Assembly (NCBI GenBank): GCA_964020155.1
Contig: OZ026566.1
Span: 357,501 to 421,500 of the forward strand
DNA from: Chondrilla cf. caribensis
Taxonomy: Eukaryota; Porifera; Demospongiae; Chondrillida; Chondrillidae
Direction: 5' to 3'
DNA: 64,000 nt
Shown here: piece by piece, positions 1 to 16,545 of the stretch
How positions within the stretch are numbered: position 1 is the stretch's first letter
Layout: every line of letters begins with the position of its first letter
Position numbers and translations under genes: made by a program
The notes under the pieces: generated by a model
Told to the model about the DNA's origin: nothing
Seen by the model: the letters and a program-made list of their open reading frames with translations, nothing else
The model's database searches: none

Positions 1-703
1 GTGTAAATATAACACTTTAGCCGTGTATGGTGTGGTGTGTGGTACTTGGGTTACTGTTTGGGTAATGGATGCTACTTGGATGTGTACCTGATATCTATCC
101 ACTATAATAAACACACATTATCTCTGTGAGCCATCTTTTTGGCTGACCAGCTCAGTGTGGTTTCCTAGGTGATATGTGTTGCATGTGTTGTGTATAGCAC
201 AGTGGTAGGTTACCACGGGTGTTGCTAGGGATGGTTCCCAGGTGGAGCTTTACATGTTGCTCAGCAATCTGCTATCATGGGATGCCTGATGAGAGATTGC
301 CCAACACCTAGTAACCGTTGCCATGTCGGGACATTTCTCTCCCAATGCTATCAACAGGTTTTGAAACATGACTGGTTGTTTTAATTTGAGTGGACCGCCC
401 ACACACTTCCTCATTTCTATGGGTGCACTTGCACTTGTACATCTTCCTGTTCCACATGTCCAGCCGATATGTTAGGTCACGGGTTGAGTACATCGCACAA
501 TGCCAACAGACCCTGAGTTCTATTTGATGCTGAAATAGGAAGGGTTTCATTGGATTTGCTGTTTCATTCCGACAATGAATGCGTTCATTCAGAAGAAACC
601 TCTTATTTCTGCCGTTTTGAATGGTCTTGTAAGTTGTCCTATTGTAGTGCTGCGTGTGATGATTTTTCACTTGAACAGCAGTACACTATACTGATTTACG
701 TGC

Positions 704-755
<52 letters not shown>

Positions 756-1991
756 ACTATGGTAGTATCAACTAATGTAGGCAGGAGTACACGAGAGAGG
801 GATTTCTTTTTTTCTTGTGTTGTGGTCGTAGCCTACTAATGGGTGACCATTTGATACTAATTGAGAGCAGGAGTGTTTGTTTGTTGCTTTGGATCCGCTT
901 ACATTTTCTCTTACATGTCTGTTTCAGTGAAGCCAGTCTTATTCTAGTATTGAATGTGTAAGTACATAGTTTTTATGCCTGTTAGTCAGCTCTTCTGAGC
1001 AAGGACGCCCTCACTGCATCAAGTACACTCCCACTGGTACTAGGCCACACAGTGAGGGCCCTGAGGACATTCTTCAAGTCCCAAGGGAGGCTTAACCTCT
1101 GGTCACCTAATGTCCTGAAACTAGTAGGTGCCTCCAAGTTTATACTAGTGTGAGTGTAGGTGTGATTCCTGTTATTGTAATGATGGGAGAGGTTATCCTT
1201 TCAGCCACCCAGGCTACACCAGAATGATGTTCACCTTAGAGTGTGGGGACACTATTCTCCCTGGTGTGAGGGGACACTATTCTCCCTGGTGTGTGGGACA
1301 CTATTCTCCCTGGTGTGTGGGACACTATTCTCCCTGGTGTGAGGGGACACTATTCTCCCTGGTGTGTGGGACACTATTCTCCCTGGTGTGTGGGGACACT
1401 ATTCTCTTTAGTGTGTGCGGTTATTGTGCTCGCTGGTGTGCGGGTGAGGGATTTGTTGTTTCATGACCAGTTGAGTAATCTGTTATTTGGTGGTTTTAGG
1501 TGTGTTGTTGACACACGTCATACTTAGCATGGACCATTAGCACCTGCTAATAGCTTCTGTATTGAGAGTAGTGTGAAAATAGCTCAAGGTGACCATTTAA
1601 GGCAAATCTGACCTCATAGCAGGTATCCATTTGTATGCTAACACATGGCACGTCCCAATCAACGCTGGGAGCTTTGCCTTTTACTGCACAACAGGTTTTC
1701 CTACATCTTCATTGTTTGTTTGTGTCGTTCTATTGGGATCATCTCTCTGATGTTGCAGTTGAATTTGATTGTTTGTGCGTCCTAGTAGGTGATAGACTGT
1801 TCCGATCTTATTTTGACTGGCTGACAATAGCTATGTGTACCAGACAGTTTACCAACAGAAGCTGTCTACGGACTGGGTACATCCTGTCTTACCATTTTGG
1901 GAAATGAGTGTTTTGACACAATTTGTGTACTTGTGTGTGTTATATCATTGAAAGTAAAACACATGCACTAAACACATGTACATACACACAC

Positions 1992-2049
<58 letters not shown>

Positions 2050-2051
2050 CA

Positions 2052-2120
<69 letters not shown>

Positions 2121-2622
2121 CTCATAGTACTTATCACTGGTTATTGGTTCACATGACATACTGCTATAGAGGCTTGTCTAGTAAGGTATGGTTCTGTATT
2201 GTGGAGGTATGCCCATCAAATCTGTACGGCACTCCACTGATTAGTCTGATATCATAGCAGTAGAATAGTTTTTCAAGAGGCATGTGTCAATCTGATTTCC
2301 AATTATGGGAAATATTCAATTGTTAGGGGTATCCCACACTTTGTTTACAATCTCACACACTGGTTCGTGACTAGTGCATCCTGTGTATTTAGTACCTGTG
2401 TACACTGAGGTAATACAGGTATGCATAATATATGTTTACTCACAAGTGTGGTGAATACGGTGTCCAGAAATACACTGTTCTCTGGAGGTGTACCATTTGT
2501 TCTGAGTTTTATCAAATTCTCCATTTTAGGATAAAATCTACACAATGGAATGTGTGATAGGGTGTAGAGTGCTAAGAGTCTCACATCAGCCAAGTGTGTG
2601 TGTGTGTGCGTGTGTGTGTGTG

Positions 2623-2654
<32 letters not shown>

Positions 2655-2655
2655 C

Positions 2656-2724
<69 letters not shown>

Positions 2725-3014
2725 TGTGTGTGTTTTGTGGGTTATATTGTGCTGTTGTTGTTGATTGTGTCTGTCTTGGAATGTCATGTAAACATCAACT
2801 TTCTAACCACACTCTTAGCTGGTGGCATTATCCCAAACCCAGTTGCCTTATACAGCAACATTGGAATGTTAGTGCATGTTGCATAGTCTGATGTAAACTA
2901 CCTGTGGATTATACCCAATCTACGTAGTATGGAGTATTGTACTAATGTAGCAATTGAATCAACATGTCTGCATGTCACCCAAGTCTACCTAGGTGGATAA
3001 TAGGGGCATTCCAC
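1..3014. other. Gene-poor repeat-rich stretch
   Basis: No conserved coding sequence was recognised. It contains (CA)n tracts at about 702-750 and 1982-2118, a (GT)n tract at about 2597-2735, and a 22-bp tandem repeat at 1234-1417. Open frames here are microsatellite translations or short unconserved frames. Confidence 0.6.
1234..1417. repeat. 22-bp tandem minisatellite
   Basis: About eight head-to-tail copies of a 22-bp unit containing GGGACACTATTCTCCCTGGT, differing mainly by one inserted G (GTGTGGG, GTGTGGGG or GTGAGGGG variants). The array is followed by a degenerate last copy near 1400-1440. It explains the repetitive open frames in this stretch. Confidence 0.9.
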
Positions 3015-3471
3015 TCAGTGATTTCCTTCAATTGCTCTATCTCTTCCAAAATAACGAGTGTTTAGGTGTATCAATACTTTCTTTGATGTCGCAGTTGCAG
3101 CTTGAAATAAGTTTCCAAAGGCGCTTTCTCTTAGATGTAGAATGGTCTTCCCTCCAGTGAGCTGTGAAGAGGTGGCCACTCTCCCAGGCGTAAGGTCAGC
3201 ACAGGTGTGAGGTCAGCACTAGGCCTGACTCAGCATCCTGTTTACGGAAACCTCAAATATGTTAGGCATGCAGGTGACTTTGTGACATCGTGATTTAGGC
3301 CCAGGTGGTGTAATAATACACTTGATCTCTGCTAAAGAGACACTCTTCTCCTTCCAATGGCTTTAGTTCATCCTGGGTCAGTTTGTATGTCTTCTTTGTC
3401 ACATAGCTCAGCAGAAACCAAGTGTAGTGGACTTTAATCAACATAGCAACAGGTGTTGGTATTTGCTTCAT
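3015..3471 (-). CDS. Possible two-exon small gene (98 aa), unrecognised
   Basis: On the minus strand an ATG at 3471 opens a 50-codon frame to 3322. A phase-0 junction to 3161-3015 then gives 48 more codons and a TGA. The acceptor before 3161 (TCTTCACAG) is good, but the donor (CAA|GTGTAT) is weak, so the model is doubtful. The predicted protein is mixed polar/hydrophobic, with a segment containing HYTWFLLSYV and a second part containing HLNTRYFGRD. The frame is also open upstream of the ATG, so the true start may be elsewhere. I do not recognise the family. It could equally be a chance pair of open frames or the tail of a larger gene. Confidence 0.25.
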
Positions 3472-3501
3472 GCAATGTTGCCTATTTCGAACATGTACCT
3501 T

Positions 3502-3509
<8 letters not shown>

Positions 3510-3568
<59 letters not shown>
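3510..3568. repeat. (GT)n microsatellite
   Basis: Uninterrupted GT dinucleotide tract of nearly 60 bp. It lies immediately upstream (minus-strand sense) of the doubtful small ORF. Confidence 0.95.
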
Positions 3569-3571
<3 letters not shown>

Positions 3572-5031
3572 ATGAAATACAGTAGCTAACATTTGGTTTA
3601 AACGAATTTGTCTCCACAATATTATTATGTTGAAAGTTGAGCTAGAGCTTACTCAAGTAACCATCTAATCTTTGAGTTCGTTCTGTTTATAAATTTGACC
3701 GCTTTGATATCATGTCAATGTTGTCTATCTTTATAACATTACCTGTGAGCAATTAGTAGATGCAAGGACATCGCCCTTGGCTTAACTTGACAGCAGCCCG
3801 CACTGCCTGTGTTGGTTAACACTCCAAACTGTGAAATTAGTGGTCCAGTGAGATCCTATACACTATGGACATTAAGCTTGTTAGCAACATTTCTGTGAAA
3901 TTGATCCATTTATCAGACTCAGTGTTGAATGCATGTGTTGATTCTGAATGATTTCAAATGAATTGTTAGTGAAAGAACACTGTCTGTGCAATTGATTTGC
4001 TGAAATGAATTTTATGTGTATTTGGTCATACTGTGGGGGAATGATATTCAACTTGTAAGCAGCTGTAGAGAAAAGTATTAGGATAATTATGTTATTTGGA
4101 ACTGTACTTTGACACTTCCTCCTCCCACAGCAGCTGCACCTCTGTACATTAACAATTTTAGACCTAGGGTGTACCCATTATCCATCTAATTTGAAACTGT
4201 ATATTGACAATTTTCCACATCCCTCCCCCCCCCCCCCCAGGTGTACCCATTGTCCATTTGATTGCCTATCCCTTCCCCAGTGTGTGGCATAAACACACTG
4301 ACAACCATAGTGCTCTGGACAAAGTGACCATTGAGAACCTCAGGAAGATATTCATTGTGTTTTTGCATGAATATTTTCATTTAAAATAGCCATTAGTTTT
4401 GTTTGATATTCTCCTCATCATTGTTAATGATATACATTAGTTTGGTGTTATATTAGCAGAACATGCACACACAGTCTTAAACTCAAGGTACACTGTCAAA
4501 TTAACTTCAACTCCACATTACATTGCACAAAAGTGGGGTATTCAAGATTGTAAGATCACACGCCATAAGTAGTCACCTCTCCTAACTGCTCAGCAATTTT
4601 CTTTTGTACAATTATTGTCACAGTTCACTGGTAATGTCATGCGTGTTCACTCTTTTCAGTGACTTATTGCACTGTTCAATGTAATATCAGTGAGTTACTT
4701 CTGTAACTACTTCCTTGTCAACAGGACGCTAGTGCACTGTAACGCTACATCAATTTCAGCATTATTTACATGTTATTGATCACCAGCCACCAAGACCAGC
4801 TTGAGTGGAAAAGATGTACAACAATTATTAAAGATACGACTTAAAAGTACGATTACAAATTACATTGTGTTTCTGAGGCCAGCTCAGCTCTGAAGAGCAG
4901 ACGGAATGAACAAAGTACCTGTCTGATGAATACAAGAAATGACACAAAGACACAAAATGCTAGTCAACAAAGTATCCTGCCACAAACTGTCACAAAAACC
5001 ATAGAATTTAACTCTCGCATGCAAGAGTTTA
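3569..5031. other. Intergenic / SRF 3' flank
   Basis: About 1.4 kb with no recognised gene, presumably containing the SRF 3'UTR. It contains a C homopolymer at about 4225-4240. A short direct repeat flanks it: sequences around GTGTACCCATT at about 4170 and 4242. Confidence 0.5.
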
Positions 5032-6458
5032 TTACATTCTTGGCATTGGGTGTCCCATTGCGATATGGGTAGGACTGCCGTGGTTGGAGTACACCGGAGA
5101 GGGGTTCCTCGACGATGTCATTGGACTGTAGCTCTGTTGTCTGAGAGGACTCCCATGAGGGCTGGTGTGGGTGTCGTAACTGTCCAGTGGAGGTAGAAGA
5201 TGTTCCTGTGGGAAGTGGTGGGGTGAACTCTGTCTGAGAGGACTGCCAGCCATGTGACTGGGAGGGGAGCCCGCATCTTCTACTGTGACGTGAGGCTGGG
5301 ACGGCATGGGCGATGGTTGCGAATAGGATGTGTGTGTTGGTGACATTCTGTGGATCTGAGGCGAGTGTGAAGACATGATAGGAGAGCCCACATGTCTGGG
5401 TGGAGAACTTGGTTGACTCGTTAGACTTGAAACCATGGAGTTGGTGACATGTGCCGGGGCGGAGTGCGGTGGAAGGAGTTGTTGTCCGAAAAGAACATTG
5501 TTTCCTGGTCCGCTGATGGGCAGCTGCTGTTGTCCAGGAAGCTGCATTCCGAATGGACTGACACGGACCACAGGTCCGAGAACGGCACCGTGGGTGGGCA
5601 TGGTTGTCATGGTGGTTACTGGGATGTCCTGCATCATACCCTTTGGGCTGATGACGTCTTGCATTGCAGGGTAGCTTAGTTCTGTCTCTTCAAAACCTTG
5701 CTGAGAGAAACGAATGTTATCTCCTTGTTGATCCGGTCGAAATGGTGGATCTGGTGAATTCAGACACGTCTGAATGAGGGCTTTGCCACTCTCCGATGTT
5801 ATCATTGGCTGAAGCTTTGGAGTGGCGAATGTGTAGACGTGGCCAGTTTCCGAGGCCACTAACAGCATAACTTGAGTTCCCGTCAGAGTGGCTAGCTCGT
5901 AGGCCTGTGAAAACCGAAGGAACACGCGCACATAAACAATTTGCACAACCCGCACGAACCATAGATACTCGACACGAACAAACAAGTTTACGTAGACAAC
6001 GCGAAGCGAAGCCTCACCTTCTTCATGATCCCAGACTTTCTTTTGCTGAAGGTGGTGTAGCGTCTGAGCTTGTTCTGGATGTATTCCATCTTTATCCTGA
6101 CGCGACCGCGGGTCTTCTTGCTGCTTGGTTTGGGGTCGTCGTCGTCGTCATCGTACTCGTAGGATTCGGGAGTGCGGGCTATTGGTGGCTCCATCCGCGG
6201 TTGTTTGGCGGGTGGCGGGTTCAACTGATCCACGAGCGAATTGATGGAGGAGAACTGGAGGGAGGGATCTACGATTTGGGGAGTTTGTCCGAGCATGTTT
6301 CTTGCCACGTTCAACTGTTGCACGGTAACTGTAGAGTAAGGAATCGAAGACGTTGAGGGCGTCACGAAACAAAGGGAAGGGGGATTACTGCCAGCAGTAT
6401 TAGATTCAGAGACCAGCTCTGTAGAGAAATTGCTCGTTTGCTGCTGGGATTCTTCCAT
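5032..6458 (-). CDS. SRF: Serum response factor (MADS-box transcription factor)
   Basis: Two exons on the minus strand, 6458-6018 and 5904-5032, joined in phase 0 with GTGAGG donor and CACAG acceptor, giving 437 aa. The N-terminal 117 residues are low complexity with an Asp run at 113-118 region. The MADS box starts at GRVRIKMEYIQNKLRRY (about residue 118) and continues across the intron into AYELATLTGTQVMLLVASE and the SAM extension ending near CLNSPD. This is near-identical to animal SRF and unlike MEF2. The intron falls after the conserved GIMKK. The C-terminal half is rich in Ser/Pro/His, as expected of a transactivation region. SRF binds CArG boxes as a dimer and controls immediate-early and cytoskeletal genes. 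The gene is head to head with TRMT61B (217 bp between start codons), and that spacer contains two perfect CArG boxes, which suggests autoregulation. ATG at 6458 is the first in frame. Confidence 0.97.
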
Positions 6459-6499
6459 TTATACCTGCCCAACCCTTTAAGGAAATACAGTTGTACCAA

Positions 6500-6509
6500 C
6501 CAAATAAGG
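6500..6509. promoter_or_regulatory. CArG box 1 (CCAAATAAGG)
   Basis: Exact match to the SRF-binding consensus CC(A/T)6GG, 42 bp upstream of the SRF start codon. Functional SRF binding is inferred from the consensus and its position in the SRF promoter. Confidence 0.7.
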
Positions 6510-6579
6510 CCAAGACCGGCAGAGGGATACTTTTCTTCGGGTACGCGGCACTAGTGACCCTTCAACCCACCCACAATAG

Positions 6580-6589
6580 CCTTATATGG
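6580..6589. promoter_or_regulatory. CArG box 2 (CCTTATATGG)
   Basis: Second exact CC(A/T)6GG match, 80 bp from the first, in the same SRF-TRMT61B bidirectional spacer. Its sequence is one of the canonical strong CArG cores. Confidence 0.75.
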
Positions 6590-6661
6590 TCCGTCTAAAG
6601 ATCACCATGGCAACAGTGACCCGTCCGTACGGAAAAAAATATGCAGGCGTTGGTCTTCCTA

Positions 6662-6669
6662 TGACGTCA
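6662..6669. promoter_or_regulatory. CRE palindrome (TGACGTCA)
   Basis: Perfect cAMP-response element just 5 bp before the TRMT61B start codon. It is the usual site for CREB/ATF proteins. Its closeness to the ATG implies it lies at or downstream of the transcription start. Confidence 0.55.
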
Positions 6670-6674
6670 TAAAA

Positions 6675-11065
<4,391 letters not shown>

Positions 11066-12605
11066 ATTGTCAGTAAATGTGATGACAATGTACAGGGTTA
11101 TGTATCACCTGTAGTTCTTGGGGCTAGGTGTTCTGTAACCAGGTGATTGTAGTGTACCAGTGAGGAGGGGATGAGTGAGGATGGTTCATATGTCGGGTAT
11201 CGGACACTCAGTCATGTTGGATTCACGGCAAGCCACACAGTCTGTGTAGTTGTGGGTGTTGTTTCTCAGCAGCTGTCAACATTCTCACAGTCATAAGGCT
11301 TGCAGTCCACATGGTCGATGTTATTGTGCACAGACCGACAACACTTGTTATAATCTTGTTTAGCAAAATGTTGACGGGCTACTGCAGTGTGTTCACACAC
11401 ACACAGCAGACATGTAGTCTATGCTGCCTCTCACAGTTGTGACCTATGCTAGCTATACCTGTGTTTCTAAAGAACAGATCACATATAGCATGTATATTGG
11501 TCATGTGTTAATATCTTAGTTGCAGGACTGTGCATGTGTGTGCATGTGTGACAGTGTGCGTTATGGCTCGTTCAATGCTTTCACTTGCAGCATTTATAGT
11601 CAAGTTCAGAAAGTTGAATTGAAGAGAATTTGACAGCAGACGTCACCAAATTTGGTATCATTCCAGCCTTGTTTAACAAAGGGAGCTAGACAGCCAAAAC
11701 TTATCATTGATCGCATACCCAATTGGCCTGTGTTGCTAAACTTGGAGGTGTAGACATACACTTGTGTACACTCTACCTTTGTATTGTGAATGTACTATAC
11801 ACGTGTCTACTATGGGTGTATGGACGATTTGTTATGCTTTGATAGCAGATTATACATTACATTGATTCATTGCGTATCACAATTGTGTTTGTTTGGCAAA
11901 GTTTTGTTAATAATCAATTATTAGGAACCAACACACAGGGTGCATGCATGACAAAATTTACTATATACACCACATAACTATAATAATATAATATAATACA
12001 TATTATAAATAAATGTAGTTTTACTTCTGCTGGGTAAATAAAAATATGAGGGTGATATTTGTCAGGGACATTTACTGAAGGCCAGGAAATACAAAAATGG
12101 CATATTCCTTTGGGTGAACTCTCATTTTGGCTGGACTAAAATTCAGAGAAGTCTTAAAAGGACAAAGTGCAAGATAACACACAGCAAACACAAAACTGTT
12201 TCATAGAGATATTTCCATTGAAAGAGTGTAATGGAAAATTCCCTGCCAATTCCGCAGTATAAATATATTGCATAAATAGCGTATTCCTGAGTAAAGGCAT
12301 CCTCAACACAATCTACATTGAATGAGCATTGAGATATATAGTGAAGCACCAGTATACATGAGGAGGAGCAAGCACTACGTATTTCGACACCTCTAGTGCC
12401 ATCTAACACTAGGTCCTCAATAGGTACAATTGTTACTAGGATTACATCGCGTGAAGCTGTCTTAATTTAGACCAAGATTGACTGTTTGCAGAGTGTGACA
12501 ATCATGTTGGCTTCAAAGAGCTTTGTTCAGATAACTCAGAAACATGGATACATGTCCACAAATACTAGACACACATCGTGCACTGATAAAGATGTACACA
12601 CAAAC
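11066..12605. other. Intergenic, no gene seen
   Basis: Between convergent TRMT61B (+) and the Speedy gene (-). AT-rich around 11980-12010, with an AATAAA-containing string near 12007. No conserved coding sequence was recognised on either strand. Confidence 0.5.
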
Positions 12606-12616
12606 ACATTAAACAC

Positions 12617-12783
12617 GAATGCATGGAAGTTGTTAGACATGTTGTTGTTAACGATAATGAGATGTTGGACTATTGTTGAACACGTCTATGTATTTGTACA
12701 GTTGAATAATTTGTGAAAATAACTGTTGATTATCAGTGTGATAATACCATAGACGTGTTCAACAATAGTCCAACATCTCATTA
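12617..12783. mobile_element. Inverted-repeat insertion at the 3' end of the Speedy gene
   Basis: A perfect 35-bp inverted repeat (12656-12690 and 12748-12782) encloses a 57-bp AT-rich spacer. An 11-bp direct repeat ACATTAAACAC lies at 12606-12616 and 12784-12794, consistent with a target-site duplication. The right copy contains the TAA stop codon of the Speedy gene on the minus strand. The outermost ends of the insertion are not symmetrical, so the exact element termini are uncertain. It could be a small foldback element or a templated rearrangement. Confidence 0.6.
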
Positions 12784-12786
12784 ACA

Positions 12787-13318
12787 TTAAACACACCGGA
12801 CAGTCTGAACTCTAAAGGAAGCGTCGATATCATCAAGGATGTCACTTTGTATCTCCACCTCTGAGTACCCAATGGTGACTTGTTGATGGTGTTCTTCGAC
12901 CCAAGTGTCACCAATGCCTTCGTCACAGCTTTGATCTGAGTTGTCACGAAGGTTTTCACAATCCTCACATTTCATGGGATTTCTTCGGCCAAAAACAGGA
13001 GTAGAAATTGTGATGCTCCTCTTAGCTCCACTGTGGTGGTCATACCGGATACGCTTCCATACACTATGATTGGGTGCCATTGCAATTACCTGTAGACAGG
13101 AGAAATATCAAGGTCAATGTTCTGTGCAGATACAATGATGACAAACCCCCACCTCCACACACATAACACACGTGAAAAACCCAAATAACTGTACACACCC
13201 AACCCACACAGCCATACATGCACGTACACTCACCCAAGCCCACCCACACACAAACATCCATACATGCCCGCATGCATACCCACACCAACATAAACAACCA
13301 TTCAATCACACACACAAA

Positions 13319-13389
<71 letters not shown>

Positions 13390-14175
13390 GTTAAATTCCT
13401 AAGCACACTGCATGGGTGAAGGTTCCATATCAATCTATCTACATAAGCTTGCATGGTGGACACAGAGAGCTTGGCTAGTATAACAGGACATTCACCTCTT
13501 CACATGTCTTGAAGCTCACGACAGCTCTGTAGTTCATTTTCTTCCACATTTCATCTCTCAGTGTCAGAAAGTAACTGAACCGTTTTCTCCATTTAGACCC
13601 CAGAGCCCAAGGAAATATCTCATACTTGTGGTCTTCGTCTTCTTCCATGTCGTTTGCCAAGTATAAGGCAACGAAGAAGTTGAATGACGTGTATTGGTCG
13701 AGCGACAGATTGGCCCTTCGAAAGTACACATAGGCCATAGCAATAGTGTACTGCGAGAAGAAGAGCGCGAATCGTTAGAGAACAGACTTTTAGTGTTTCC
13801 TTGACGCAAAACAATGATTCAAAACGCACGAAACTCACAAATTTGCTCACATCAATGATATCATTATTGTCGACTTCGTGATTTCAATGAGTTTAACAAG
13901 CAAAGACTCTTACAATTCTTACCAAAGAGCGTAGCTCACCACACGTACCTTGTCAGCTATTTTGGCGCAGTAGTCAACAAGAAAAAAGTCCTGAACAACC
14001 TCGTTCTCTGCATATTGATACAATTAAGAGGAAACAAAATTCTAAGTAATCTGTATAGCTAGTTATCCCTATACTTATACAATATCGGAGGAAGTTCTTA
14101 TTTACCTAGAAGCTGAAAATAGACAGACAAGAAGATGTTTCCGGCTGAGCGCTTCTGTAGTCTTGTACTTGCCAT
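12787..14175 (-). CDS. SPDYA: Speedy/RINGO cell-cycle regulator
   Basis: Four exons on the minus strand: 14175-14106, 14007-13949, 13750-13496 and 13089-12787 (228 aa), all phases consistent. The Speedy/RINGO core is clear: [59 protein letters not shown] and the Cys/Glu motif FKTCEEV, followed by [10 protein letters not shown] and the HHSGAKR tail. Speedy proteins bind and activate CDK1/CDK2 in a cyclin-like fold without T-loop phosphorylation, in oocyte maturation and meiosis. The N-terminus before the core is only about 20 residues, shorter than in vertebrates. The ATG at 14175 is in frame, but the frame is also open upstream, so an extra 5' exon is possible. The tail after the core is acidic. 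The stop codon lies inside the direct repeat flanking an inverted-repeat insertion. Confidence 0.93.
13316..13388. repeat. (CA)n microsatellite in Speedy intron 3
   Basis: About 70 bp of pure CA, reading as GT in the transcript sense. Confidence 0.95.
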
Positions 14176-14745
14176 CTTTTTCGAGAAGAGACTGGACGAT
14201 GTATCCAGAACACTACACAGATTCGAACTACTTCCATGGCATGCATGGCTCGAGTTGGATACGCATGCATAATGGTCTCACCTGCAAGGACCGAACGGAG
14301 TATTTCAAATTCTTGAAACGCAAATTCGCTTGGAATCGGACTCTTCCTTGAATATTTCCAAGACGTTCGGGGCAGTTACCATTCTCTTCTGATTCGGAAC
14401 ACCGGCTGCCCGTTAAATTAACCGCTCACGTGATTGTCCCGCGATTCATAACCCGTTGCGCGGACTCAGAACGCCCTGTGTCCCGCCCACATAAATGTTT
14501 CCCTCCACGTTACAAGTAGCTACCATCAGCCTTCAGTCGAAACTATTGATTCCATATGTTATACATAAAACATAAATCATAATCTTTATGAATATGAAAA
14601 TATAGTCATTGCTGCTGTATAACATTTATTGATTTTTCACCTCCATCAAAACTGTTTTGATTTCTCTGTATAAGTAGACAATCGCTTTCATTGACAACGT
14701 TTGGTTCTGTAGAAGCAAACATGGTCATTTTTTCAAAACAATTGA

Positions 14746-14807
<62 letters not shown>

Positions 14808-15438
14808 ACACACACACACACCTCAAATAGAGGTGAAACTGCATCAATATTCTCGTCTGACTTCTGTGGCTGGTGCAACAACACAGCTAGGTATACAACT
14901 ATTCTATACTGTAAAGCAAACACTCATCATTGCTACATACACCCAGTCATAAACATCGATTGTAATAACCTACTTGTTGGATGGCCTCGTTCACAACCAC
15001 ATCCTTTATTAGTGAATAGGGTATGAAATGTACATGATTTCTGAGCAATGAAGTACTTGAGGTTTGCATTCCAACACTCGGGATAAAAACTACACATTCT
15101 GAGTAGGGTAAAGCGAATTATGAATTATAGAGTCGGAATCATAGATACAAGAAAAGTAATACATAAATATAGTATGTGAATAAGCAACAAATGTAAATAG
15201 TTTAACTCAGGCACCAACACACGGAGATGTCTGCATACAATTACACACACAAAACAAATGCTCACAAACATTCACACACATCACAACCGAACACACCTTT
15301 GTAAATGGTAAATAGACAAAAGACTATTCTCCAAATCAGCACAAATACCAATAAGGTAAAGCTATAAAAGATCACACGCTGCGAGGAAGCAACAAAAAGT
15401 CATCAACAATAGCGCGGGACGATACCATTCACAAACTG
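14176..15438. other. Speedy upstream region and spacer
   Basis: No recognised gene. There is an E-box core CACGTG near 14428 in a GC-richer stretch (14390-14500) that may be the Speedy promoter, and a (CA)n microsatellite at 14750-14822. The remainder is AT-rich. Confidence 0.45.
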
Positions 15439-15657
15439 TTAATTCATGTGTGTACACACCAAAAGAAGAGAGCTGCCAGCATCAATAAGACGAATGCAAC
15501 AGTTGACAATCACAAACGCTGTAACAGCGATAACTATTCCAAGAAGTTCGGTCCTTTTATCCTTTGCGATAACGTCAACTTTTATGCCTTTGAATCCAGT
15601 CGCGACATCTTTGAAATGGTAGCACCGAAGTCTACAATACTTCTCAACATCACTCAT
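15439..15657 (-). CDS. Small single-exon ORF with one membrane segment, unrecognised
   Basis: ATG-initiated 72-aa frame. A basic, Cys-containing N-terminal half is followed by a hydrophobic stretch (LLGIVIAVTAFVIVNCCI, residues about 39-56) that could span a membrane. It lies 90 bp downstream of the LRR gene stop on the same strand, so it may simply be 3'UTR of that gene. The opposite strand is also open over most of this length. I found no family resemblance. Confidence 0.2.
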   Translation of the reverse strand: MSDVEKYCRLRCYHFKDVATGFKGIKVDVIAKDKRTELLGIVIAVTAFVIVNCCIRLIDAGSSLLLVCTHMN

Positions 15658-15745
15658 TTCGACATATCGGCAGACATTTTCGAATCATATTGCGCAATCT
15701 CAAATAAAAACAAAAGTTCATACACATAAATCCAGTTAAAATTGT

Positions 15746-16485
15746 TCACCACCATAAAAGGGAATCCGTTTGGTCCGAACAACCAGTTTTATCGTATCCA
15801 TCACAGTGCTGGGAGCACTCTTCGTGTAGCAGAGGAACTCGAGTTACCACAACAATCCCAAAAGTGAGTTTCCTCCAAAAGTGCTCAAAAAACGGTCCAC
15901 CACACCTCGTACAGAATGACAGCTGGCTTAGATATTCTGCAGGGAAATACAAATACATGGGTATATATTACACACTCAACACATGAACACATACATAGCT
16001 ATTGCATTCACACAAAAACACAAAATAGAAATAATAAAATTACTGAAATCCACCTGTCTCCTCACATGCTTAACTCACTCTCCAAGTGATTAGGTAGAAG
16101 TCCTATCTCCCACACCATTCCGAAATCAATGATAGCTCTAGCAACTACTTCTTGAAGCGATGGAACTATACTGCAAGGACTATCACAATACTTGCTGATT
16201 TTGTTCCGGTCAAACTCGTGTAGGAAGCAATTGTCATGAGCTGTGAAATTCAATAAGTACATATTGGGGTGGTGATATTATAAAAATATAGTTTTCACTC
16301 CATCAACACAACACTTATGCAGTCTGTATTATGCCTATAGTTGTTCACATGAGTAAAGATAGCTATCTGTTCCCATACATCTACTGTGGTTGCTAACAAC
16401 TACATTGCTAGCTCTACGTCTGAAAGGGTGTATTAAGACCGGTACAATACCTCAAATTGAGAATTACACACACACACACGCACAC

Positions 16486-16545
<60 letters not shown>

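Noticed and set aside
308..670. 120-codon minus-strand frame near the window start
   Set aside because: No domain, no signal or membrane features, and an overlapping plus-strand frame. No support for coding.
1224..1527. Two overlapping frames rich in GHYSPWC/ILPGV repeats
   Set aside because: Direct translation of the 22-bp tandem repeat.
5435..6356. Plus-strand frames of 76-149 codons opposite SRF
   Set aside because: Antisense shadows of the GC-richer SRF exons; no independent homology.
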